This document shows positions 1-5,616 of a stretch of DNA of 7,689 nt, one piece after another; position 1 is the first letter of the stretch, and every line of letters begins with the position of its first letter. The stretch is taken from NCBI GenBank assembly GCA_937871415.1, contig CALMQD010000545.1, positions 1 to 7,689 of the forward strand, read 5' to 3'. The notes beneath the pieces are model-generated. The model was not told the origin of the DNA. It was given only the letters and a program-made list of their open reading frames with translations, and did no database searches. Source of the stretch: an uncultured Phycisphaerales bacterium. Lineage in GTDB: Bacteria > Planctomycetota > Phycisphaerae > Phycisphaerales > UBA1924. A program made the position numbers and the translations under genes.

Positions 1-801
1 AGCCCGGCGTACATCGAGATGACCGCGTCGCTGCTGGAACGGGTCGGCGCGCGGGTGCAACGGGCACGGACCGGCGCCGGTTCGCTCGCGTCGATCGACG
101 TCGCCCCGGCGGTGGACGGGCACGCGGGCATCGGAGCATTCACGCTGGACATCGAGCCCGACGCGAGCGGAGCGACCTACTTCCTCGGTGCCGCGGCGCT
201 GGTCCCCGGCGCGAGCGCGCGCGTCCCCGGTCTCGACGTGGCGGCTTCCACGCAGGGCGATGCACGATTCGCGGATGTGCTGGAGCGGTTCGGCGCGAGC
301 GTGGATCGCGGCGGCCGGGGCGTGATGGTGCGCGGCGGCGCATCGGTCCGCGCGATCGACGCCGATCTCTCGGACATGCCCGACACGGCGATGACCGCGG
401 CGGTTGTCGCGTGCTTCGCGACCGGCACGCCCGACAATCCGGCGGGGACGAGCACGCTCCGCGGGCTGCGGACGCTGCGGGTGAAGGAGACCGACCGGCT
501 CGAAGCGCTCCGGATCGAACTCGGCAAGATCGGCGCAAGGGTCGAGATCGTCGGCACGGGCGGCGACGAGGGGCTGCGGATCACTCCAGCGACGACGCCG
601 GACGCCGCGCCGGTGGTTTTCGAGACCTACAACGACCACCGGATGGCGATGGCGCTCGCGCTCGTCGGGCTCAGGCGACCGGGCGTGCTCATCGCGAACC
701 CGCGCTGCGTGGAGAAGACGTACCCGACGTTCTGGCGCGACTGGTCGCGGCTCTTCGGCGTGGTCGCCGGGAAAGACGCGGGATCGGGCGGCATCGAGTG
801 A
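1..801 (+). CDS. aroA: EPSP synthase (3-phosphoshikimate 1-carboxyvinyltransferase), C-terminal part
   Basis: This is the C-terminal 266 residues of EPSP synthase. The enzyme transfers the enolpyruvyl group of PEP to shikimate-3-phosphate, the sixth step of the cytoplasmic shikimate pathway. The frame is open at base 1 and begins with SPAYIEMT, a typical mid-protein AroA stretch, so roughly 160 N-terminal residues lie outside the window; the ATG at 19 is an internal methionine. Family landmarks follow in order: EPDASGATY, a QGDARF block, DMPDTAM with the catalytic aspartate (fragment residue 128), RVKETDR with the active-site lysine (162), TYNDHRMAMAL with the phosphate-binding arginine (214), and the late lysine in CVEKTYP (239). 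By homology to E. coli AroA these correspond to D313, K340, R386 and K411. Nothing looks broken. The TGA stop lies 8 nt before the next gene, suggesting cotranscription. The identification is very secure; the 5' end is simply not visible. Confidence 0.97.
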   Translation, partial: SPAYIEMTASLLERVGARVQRARTGAGSLASIDVAPAVDGHAGIGAFTLDIEPDASGATYFLGAAALVPGASARVPGLDVAASTQGDARFADVLERFGASVDRGGRGVMVRGGASVRAIDADLSDMPDTAMTAAVVACFATGTPDNPAGTSTLRGLRTLRVKETDRLEALRIELGKIGARVEIVGTGGDEGLRITPATTPDAAPVVFETYNDHRMAMALALVGLRRPGVLIANPRCVEKTYPTFWRDWSRLFGVVAGKDAGSGGIE

Positions 802-809
802 GGGCGGCC

Positions 810-1433
810 ATGTCGAACCAGGTCGAGCGCGGTGCCGGGCAGTCTTTGTCGCCGCTGTGCGTGTACTGCGCCGCGGGCTGGGGCTCGCGCCCGGCGTACG
901 CCTCGGCGGCGAGGGCGCTGGGTGCGGCGATGGGCCGTCGCGGGATCGACCTGGTCTACGGCGGCGGGAAGCTCGGGCTGATGCGCGAGGTCGCGGACGC
1001 GGTCATGGGCGCCGGCGGTCACGTGCTGGGCGTGATCACGCACGACCTGAAGCACAAGGAGGTCGCGCACGACGCTGTCAGCCGCATGGTCGTGGTCGAG
1101 ACCATGCACGAACGCAAGAAGCGCATGGCGGATGAGGCCCGCGGGTTTGTCGCGATGCCCGGCGGCGTGGGAACGCTCGACGAGTTGTTCGAGATTCTCG
1201 CGTGGGCGCAGCTCGGGATTCACAACCGGCCGGTCGGCCTGCTGAACGTCGAGGGGTACTACGACCACCTGCTCTCGTTCATCGGGCACATGGAGCGCGA
1301 GGGTTTCCTGCGCGTCGACCCCACCAAGATGATCTGCGTCGACACCGACCCCGAGGCACTGCTGGACAAGATGGCGCGCTACGAGCCGCTCAAGCGCCGC
1401 TCGTACGAACAGCGCCCCGGCGCGGGGGCCTGA
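810..1433 (+). CDS. LOG family protein (TIGR00730-type nucleoside 5'-monophosphate phosphoribohydrolase)
   Basis: This 207-residue Rossmann-fold protein belongs to the LOG ('Lonely guy') family. Studied members hydrolyse cytokinin riboside 5'-monophosphates or AMP-like nucleotides to the free base and ribose-5-phosphate. Visible motifs are VYCAAG near residues 18-23 (usually VYCGSS), VYGGGKLGLM at 49-58, MHERKKRM at 99-106 with the conserved arginine R102, and PGGVGTLDE at 117-125, the family signature whose glutamate E125 together with R102 is expected at the active site. The rest of the C-terminal half (WAQLGIHNRPVGLLNV, then GYYDHLL) is typical, and the length fits the roughly 190-210 residues of the family. 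R59 stands where many members have glycine after GLM. The start at 810 is supported by GAGGG at 800-804, 5 nt upstream and overlapping the aroA stop. The frame is open further upstream, but there it overlaps aroA. The true substrate cannot be told from sequence; in bacteria the gene is usually annotated only as LOG/TIGR00730. Confidence 0.93.
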   Translation: MSNQVERGAGQSLSPLCVYCAAGWGSRPAYASAARALGAAMGRRGIDLVYGGGKLGLMREVADAVMGAGGHVLGVITHDLKHKEVAHDAVSRMVVVETMHERKKRMADEARGFVAMPGGVGTLDELFEILAWAQLGIHNRPVGLLNVEGYYDHLLSFIGHMEREGFLRVDPTKMICVDTDPEALLDKMARYEPLKRRSYEQRPGAGA

Positions 1434-1439
1434 CCGCGC

Positions 1440-1459
1440 GGCGCGCGAGGCAACGCGCC
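1440..1459. terminator. GC hairpin between convergent genes, possible bidirectional terminator
   Basis: GGCGCG (1440-1445) can pair with CGCGCC (1454-1459) over an 8-nt loop, a 6-bp all-G/C stem. It lies in the 48-nt gap between the LOG stop at 1433 and the minus-strand ABC ATPase stop at 1482, where both transcripts should end. There is no T-run on either side, so it does not meet the classical intrinsic terminator definition. In DNA this GC-rich, such stems also arise by chance. Confidence 0.3.
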
Positions 1460-1481
1460 TGAGTTCCGGTGGAGGGCACCC

Positions 1482-2222
1482 TTACAGGCGCTCGACGCGC
1501 CGGAACCTGCCGGCCACGCTCGGATCGTGCGAGACCAGCAGCAGCGCGGCGCCCTGATCGCGGCACGCGGACTGGATGAGGTCGAGGGCCGCGGCGGCGT
1601 TCTCCGGGTCGAGCGATGCCGTCGGTTCGTCGGCGAGCACGAGCGTCGGACGGCAGGCCAGCGCCCGCGCGACCGCGACGCGCTGCTGCTGCCCCACGCT
1701 GAGCTTGTCCGGGGTCGCGTGCGTGCGCTCGATGCCCAGCGACGCCAGCAGTTCACGGGCCCGGGCCTCGTGCCGCCCCTTGGGCAGGTCGGAGAACATC
1801 AGCGCCGCGAGCACGTTCTCCAGGGCCGAGAAGCCCTGCAGCAGGTTGAAGGTCTGGAAGATCATCCCGACGTGCAGGCCCCGGAACTTGTCCCGGTCCG
1901 AACGCTTCAACGCGTGCATGTTCCGCCCGGCGACGTTGATCCGTCCGGTGCATCCGGGCGCGGCTTCGGGTCCGTCGAGGTCGTACAGCCCGGCGATGAG
2001 GTACAGGAGCGTGCTCTTGCCCCGACCCGACGGCGCCTGCAGAAGCATCTGCTCCCCCGCGCTCACGGTCAGTCTCGGCAGGTCGATCAGCCAGCCTCCG
2101 GGCTCCTCCCCCTCGCGAGCGCGGAAGCGGTAGCGGAGGTCGGTGATCTCCAGGGCGGGCGCGGCGGCAGCCGGGGACGCGGACTGGTCGGACAGATCGG
2201 ATGGAACGGCGGCGTTGCTCAT
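1482..2222 (-). CDS. ABC transporter ATP-binding protein, LolD/MacB-like
   Basis: This 246-residue nucleotide-binding subunit is of the LolD/MacB/FtsE type, the group that normally works with FtsX-like permeases in lipoprotein release, efflux or mechanotransmission. All ABC ATPase elements are present: Walker A APSGRGKST at 63-71, Q-loop Q123 in MIFQTFNLL, signature LSVGQQQR at 174-181, Walker B LVLADE at 194-199 followed by PTASLD, and the switch histidine H232 in LLVSHD. Two deviations are visible: the first P-loop glycine is alanine (A63), and the second signature residue is valine instead of glycine (V176). The GKST core, Q-loop, Walker B glutamate (E199) and switch histidine are intact, so ATPase activity is still expected. 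The first 22 residues are an Ala/Ser/Pro-rich extension before the domain; no other methionine precedes the P-loop apart from M59, so the ATG at 2222 is the best start. No permease gene adjoins it: the neighbour below is convergent and the neighbour above is divergent. The substrate is therefore unknown. Confidence 0.93.
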   Translation of the reverse strand: MSNAAVPSDLSDQSASPAAAAPALEITDLRYRFRAREGEEPGGWLIDLPRLTVSAGEQMLLQAPSGRGKSTLLYLIAGLYDLDGPEAAPGCTGRINVAGRNMHALKRSDRDKFRGLHVGMIFQTFNLLQGFSALENVLAALMFSDLPKGRHEARARELLASLGIERTHATPDKLSVGQQQRVAVARALACRPTLVLADEPTASLDPENAAAALDLIQSACRDQGAALLLVSHDPSVAGRFRRVERL

Positions 2223-2308
2223 GGTTCTCGCGGGAGTCTAGGGGCGGGCCGGTTTCTCGCTGCGGAAGCCGCCAATACCGCCCGGCGACGCGCGGCCCCC
2301 GAGGGTGC

Positions 2309-2313
2309 AAGGA
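2309..2313 (+). promoter_or_regulatory. Shine-Dalgarno-like site deciding the start of the phosphatase gene
   Basis: AAGGA lies 8 nt before the ATG at 2322. It supports this start over the much longer upstream-open frame, which reaches back to 1527 opposite the ABC ATPase gene, and over the later in-frame methionines at residues 20, 45 and 47. It is one of only two convincing ribosome-binding sites in the window. Confidence 0.55.
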
Positions 2314-2321
2314 TTGCAGGC

Positions 2322-4163
2322 ATGAACCCCCCTGACGCAGGCCAGCCGCGCGGATCATCCGGACATGGCGCCCCGACGATGGGCCCGGGCGGCGGGACGC
2401 TCCTGCACGGCCCGCGTACCGGACCGGCACCCGGCAACCCCGGCGGGGAGGCGATGCCGATGGGGCCGCTGACGCTCGACCCGCTCGCGGGCCCGCCGAT
2501 TGCGCCGATCGAAGTCGGGCCGGCGGCTCCCAAGACCCTGGGACGGTCGTCGTCGTGCGAGACCGTGCTGCCCGACGAGAGCGTGTCCCGCCGTCACGCG
2601 CAGATCGCCTTCCGCGACGGGCTGTGGTTCGTCACGGACCTGGGGTCGACCCACGGGACGCTCGTCAACGGCACGCGCGTGACCGCGCAGAGCGCGACGC
2701 CGATCAAGGCGGGAGACCTGATCGTCGTCGGGCCGTGGACGTTCCGCGTGCGTTCGGGGCCGACGTCGCACGCGATGAACTCGCTGGTGGACGACAGCGC
2801 CGGGGCGCAGGCGAGCCGGCAGCGCGTGGAGCGGGTGCAGGAGCGCGAACTGGCCGCGATCACGCAGCAGCGGCTGAACCTGCTCATGGACTGTTCGGCG
2901 GCGGTGGTCGGCGTGGAAGACGAGCGGGCGCTGGGGAAGATCATGCTCGACGCCGTGGTGCAGGGGACGGGGTTCCCGCGGGCCGCCCTGCTGCGCGACA
3001 CGGGGAGCGACGTCGAGGTGATCTGCGAGATCGATCCGATGGCGCCCGAGGGCGTGCAGCGGACCTTCAGCAAGAGCCTGATCCAGGAGGCCCGCAAAGG
3101 CGAGATGGTCAAGCTCGTTGTCGAGGACGCGGGGGCGAACGCCTCGGCCTCGATCATGATGCTCAAGATCCAGACGGCGCTGTGCGCGCCGGTGAAGGTC
3201 GGCGAGGCGGTCCTCGGCTTCCTCTACCTCGACTCGCGCGCCGGCGAGCAGGGCGGACCGGGGCTCATGCGACGGGCCGGCGCGGCTTCCGGCGGGCCCG
3301 GCGGCGGGGGCGGTGTGCCGCACGACGCGGCGACTTTCGTGCAGGCGATCGCCCGGCTCTGCTCGCTGGCGCTGGGCAACCTGGCCCGCGCGCAGCTGGA
3401 GAAACGCCAGGCGGAGCTTGTCCGCGACCTCTCGGCGGCGCGCGAGGCGCAGAAGATGATCATGCCCGCCGACTCGGCGAGCATCTCGGGCGTGCGGTAC
3501 GCGATGCGCATGAAGCCCGGACGCATGGTCGCCGGCGACCTCTTCGACGTCGTACCCCTCGATGAGAACCGCGTCGCGATCTTCCTGGGCGACGTTGCCG
3601 GCAAGGGCATCTCGGCCGCCATCCTCATGGCCACGGCCCAGACGCACCTGAACATCTGCCTCCGGCAGCACGCCGACCCGGCCAAGGCGCTGGCGATGAC
3701 CAACCAGCACATCTGCGCCCACGCCGCGAGCAACAAGTTCATCTCGCTCTTCCTGGGCGTCTTCGACGCGCGGAGCGCGACCCTCAGTTACGTTGACGCC
3801 GGGCACGGGTACTGGCTGCTCGCGCACGCCGACGGGTCCGTGTTGCGCGGGAGTGTGCCGGGTGAAGGCGCGGGCGACCAGGGTGGCGGCGGGATCCCGC
3901 TCGGCATCGATCCCGAGTTCCCGTTCACGTCGAGGACGATCACGCTGCCCAAGGGCAGCCGCCTGGTGGTGTTCAGCGACGGCGTGGCCGAGCAGCCCGG
4001 ACCGGAGGGCGAGCAGTTCAGCGTCGAACGCGCGATCGCTGCGCTCTCGAGCACGCGCGACGTGGAGCAGGACGCCCGGACGCTCTTCGACGCGGTGCTG
4101 AACTACGCCAAGACGGACTCCCTCGCGGACGACACAACCGTGGCGAGCGTGCAGTTCCTGTAA
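2322..4163 (+). CDS. FHA-GAF-PP2C (SpoIIE-type) serine/threonine phosphatase
   Basis: This is a 613-residue cytoplasmic signalling protein with no membrane segments. Residues 1-71 are Gly/Pro-rich and probably disordered. An FHA domain (about 72-150) has the phosphothreonine-recognition residues: G74-R75, S89 and H92 in SRRH, G108-S109-T110, and N116-G117. A GAF-like domain (about 185-360) includes ALCAPVKVGE and VLGFLYLDS and is interrupted near 310-335 by a Gly-rich insertion. A short helical linker (about 360-390, LEKRQAELVRDL) leads into a PP2C/SpoIIE phosphatase domain reaching the C terminus. Its metal-binding motifs are complete: GDLFD (405-409), GDVAGKG (423-429), DAGH (H495), FSDG (D553) and the terminal DDTTV (D603, D604). 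The family dephosphorylates Ser/Thr-phosphorylated proteins, often anti-sigma-factor antagonists. The FHA domain suggests docking to a Thr-phosphorylated partner, and the GAF domain suggests ligand or dimer control. No kinase, STAS or anti-sigma gene is visible nearby, so the target is unknown. The upstream 99-nt gap is shared divergently with the ABC ATPase. Confidence 0.94.
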   Translation: MNPPDAGQPRGSSGHGAPTMGPGGGTLLHGPRTGPAPGNPGGEAMPMGPLTLDPLAGPPIAPIEVGPAAPKTLGRSSSCETVLPDESVSRRHAQIAFRDGLWFVTDLGSTHGTLVNGTRVTAQSATPIKAGDLIVVGPWTFRVRSGPTSHAMNSLVDDSAGAQASRQRVERVQERELAAITQQRLNLLMDCSAAVVGVEDERALGKIMLDAVVQGTGFPRAALLRDTGSDVEVICEIDPMAPEGVQRTFSKSLIQEARKGEMVKLVVEDAGANASASIMMLKIQTALCAPVKVGEAVLGFLYLDSRAGEQGGPGLMRRAGAASGGPGGGGGVPHDAATFVQAIARLCSLALGNLARAQLEKRQAELVRDLSAAREAQKMIMPADSASISGVRYAMRMKPGRMVAGDLFDVVPLDENRVAIFLGDVAGKGISAAILMATAQTHLNICLRQHADPAKALAMTNQHICAHAASNKFISLFLGVFDARSATLSYVDAGHGYWLLAHADGSVLRGSVPGEGAGDQGGGGIPLGIDPEFPFTSRTITLPKGSRLVVFSDGVAEQPGPEGEQFSVERAIAALSSTRDVEQDARTLFDAVLNYAKTDSLADDTTVASVQFL

Positions 4164-4210
4164 GAGCCGCCTCCGTGGACACATGCGGGCAATGCAAGCG
4201 CTCTCAGTTC

Positions 4211-4240
4211 GTCCGGCCCCCGGTTGGGTGAGTGCCGGAT
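4211..4240. other. Composite stem-loop downstream of the phosphatase gene
   Basis: TCCGGC (4212-4217) pairs with GCCGGA (4234-4239), extendable by a G-T pair at 4211/4240. The 16-nt loop contains an inner CCC/GGG pair around GGTT (4219-4228). It starts 48 nt after the phosphatase stop and has no T-run after it. It could be a terminator or processing stem for the phosphatase mRNA, or a chance structure of GC-rich DNA. One copy of the direct repeat at 4220-4230 falls inside it. Confidence 0.25.
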
Positions 4241-4275
4241 CACTGCTCTAAGGCCATGGATTCTCCGGTTGGGTG
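4220..4275. repeat. Pair of 11-bp direct repeats in the intergenic region
   Basis: CCGGTTGGGTG occurs exactly at 4220-4230 and again at 4265-4275, 45 bp start to start, in the 230-nt gap (4164-4393) before the PilZ gene. Two same-direction copies spaced by about four helical turns are the layout of a regulator binding pair, but no known operator is recognised. The rest of this gap holds the stem-loops listed separately and no convincing gene or RNA. A very weak -10-like GATACT occurs at 4354-4359. Confidence 0.4.
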
Positions 4276-4370
4276 TCGGGAACGACGTGCAGATGCAGAG
4301 TTTTTCACGCTCCTCGCGGGGAGTTTGTGGTGAACTCGCGGGATTTCGGCTCCGATACTGGCGTTTGGTC

Positions 4371-4390
4371 GCAATCGATCCGAATCGTGC
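4371..4390 (+). promoter_or_regulatory. Hairpin immediately upstream of the PilZ gene start
   Basis: GCA (4371-4373) and CGAT (4376-4379) can pair with ATCG (4384-4387) and TGC (4388-4390), leaving a two-base AT bulge and a four-base loop. The stem ends 3 nt before the ATG at 4394 and fills the space where a Shine-Dalgarno site would be; none is present. It could modulate translation as RNA, act as a protein-binding dyad as DNA, or be accidental. Confidence 0.3.
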
Positions 4391-4393
4391 AAT

Positions 4394-5581
4394 ATGACGG
4401 TCCGCACCACCAAAACACCACCCGCCAATGGCCAAGGCGCGCCGCACGTCGGCGAGTCGACGCGTGTGAACTCGCTGGGCCTGTCACGCCCGGAAGTCGA
4501 GGCGGTGCTCGACCTGCTCGACGCCGACTCGGCGGCGGGCGCTTCATCCAAGCGGAAAGCGACGCGCATGCCGTTCCGAATGAACGGCGTGAAGATCGAG
4601 ATCTCCCAGCCCGGGGGCGGGCAGACGCAGATCCTCGTCGCCTGCCGCAACCTGTCGCGCCAGGGCCTGGGGTTCCTGCACTCGAGTTACCTGCACGTGG
4701 GCACGCGCTGCAGCGTGACGCTGCCGCACCGCACGCAGGGCGAGGTCCGCATCGCGGGCCAGGTGGTCCGGTGCCGGCACGTGGCGCGTCACATCCACGA
4801 GGTGGGGCTGAAGCTCGAAGAGCCGCTGAACCTGCGTGACTTCCTGCGCATCGACTCGCTCAGCGAGCGGTACACGTACGAGAACGTCGACCCCGAGGCG
4901 CTCCGAGGGCGGGTGATCGTCGTCCACGAGTACGTCATCGAACGAAAACTGATCACCTCGCTGCTCGAAGGGTCCTCGCTCGACATCGTCGAGTGCAAGT
5001 CGATCGAGGAGGGCGTCGCGGGCGCGCAGCTCGGCGCCGCGATCGTCCTCTGCGACCAGACGCTCGAGCACGGGAGCATCGGCGAACTGGTGCGGGCGCT
5101 CCGCGAGCAGAGGATCAACGCCCCGGTCGTCTGCACCTGCAACGAGGTCACGCCCGAGGTCAAGCAGGCGCTGCAGGCGGCCAAGGTCGACGGCCTGATC
5201 TGCAAGCCGATCGACCGGGAGCGTCTCCTGCGCGTCATCGCGGAGTTCATGTTCGACAGCGGGCGCGAAGCGATCGCCGAGAGCGAGGAGTCGCTCAAGA
5301 GCACGCTCGCGGGCGCCGAGGCGCTCAAGCCCCTCATCGAGGAGTTCGTCGCCGACATGCACCAGTTGGCGCCGCGCATCCAGCGGGCGCTGGCCTCCGG
5401 CGACGCCGCGGGTGTTCAGCAGAGCCTCGTTCGCATCATGGGCACGGGCGGGAGCATGGGGTACGCGACCGTCAGCAAGGCGGCCGAGGCGGCGCTGCGG
5501 GCCCTCGCGGGCGGCGGGCTGCAGAGCGCCAAGCCGTCGATCGTCACCCTCTGCGGGATGCTCAAGCGGGTGCGCCCGTAA
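4394..5581 (+). CDS. PilZ domain protein with degenerate receiver and HPt-like domains
   Basis: This is a 395-residue soluble protein. After a roughly 50-residue leader comes a PilZ domain (about 52-147) with both c-di-GMP-binding motifs: RKATR (RxxxR, R54 and R58) and NLSRQG (NxSxxG, 86-91). It should therefore be able to bind c-di-GMP. Residues about 172-287 look like a response-regulator receiver. The likely phospho-acceptor D221 (IVLCDQ) and the conserved lysine K271 (CKP) are kept, but the usual acidic pair at the end of the first strand reads H178-E179, and the conserved Thr/Ser position falls at C249 or T248. Residues about 305-395 resemble an HPt four-helix bundle around MGTGGSMGY (349-357). 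Compared with the usual AHxLKGAGGSxGF, the histidine position is V346 and the lysine is M349, so histidine phosphotransfer is not expected. The protein may thus be a c-di-GMP effector or scaffold rather than a classical phosphorelay member. The start at 4394 has no Shine-Dalgarno site; an in-frame GTG at 4466 is the alternative. The PilZ call is strong, the receiver good, and the HPt a remote-similarity inference. Confidence 0.87.
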   Translation: MTVRTTKTPPANGQGAPHVGESTRVNSLGLSRPEVEAVLDLLDADSAAGASSKRKATRMPFRMNGVKIEISQPGGGQTQILVACRNLSRQGLGFLHSSYLHVGTRCSVTLPHRTQGEVRIAGQVVRCRHVARHIHEVGLKLEEPLNLRDFLRIDSLSERYTYENVDPEALRGRVIVVHEYVIERKLITSLLEGSSLDIVECKSIEEGVAGAQLGAAIVLCDQTLEHGSIGELVRALREQRINAPVVCTCNEVTPEVKQALQAAKVDGLICKPIDRERLLRVIAEFMFDSGREAIAESEESLKSTLAGAEALKPLIEEFVADMHQLAPRIQRALASGDAAGVQQSLVRIMGTGGSMGYATVSKAAEAALRALAGGGLQSAKPSIVTLCGMLKRVRP

Positions 5582-5593
5582 GGCCACCGGACC

Positions 5594-5611
5594 CCGCCCG
5601 GGCGGTATGCT
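5594..5611. promoter_or_regulatory. 12-bp palindrome plus -10-like TATGCT before the substrate-binding protein
   Basis: CCGCCCGGGCGG (5594-5605) is a perfect palindrome, followed directly by TATGCT (5606-5611), which resembles a -10 box. The next ATG is at 5617, so a transcript started from this box would be nearly leaderless. No good -35 is visible 17 nt upstream. All of this lies in the 35-nt gap between the PilZ gene and the binding-protein gene, where read-through is also possible. Confidence 0.3.
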
Positions 5612-5616
5612 CGGGC

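Noticed and set aside
1527..2321. In-frame upstream extension of the phosphatase gene (878-residue version)
   Set aside because: The extra 265 residues are antisense to the well-supported ABC ATPase and look like low-complexity Arg/Gly-rich read-out of GC-rich DNA. The FHA-containing protein starts well at 2322 with AAGGA upstream.
2355..4184. 609-residue open frame on the minus strand opposite the phosphatase gene
   Set aside because: It has no recognisable motif and an Arg/His/Ala-rich composition, as expected from the complement of high-GC codons. The plus-strand gene has full domain motifs. The same holds for the long minus frames at 4544-5758 and 5416-6801.
4164..4393. Possible c-di-GMP (GEMM) riboswitch or tRNA in the 230-nt gap before the PilZ gene
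   Set aside because: I could not find the GEMM core or tetraloop-receptor consensus, nor a tRNA T-arm or anticodon arm. Only small stems and an 11-bp direct repeat are visible.
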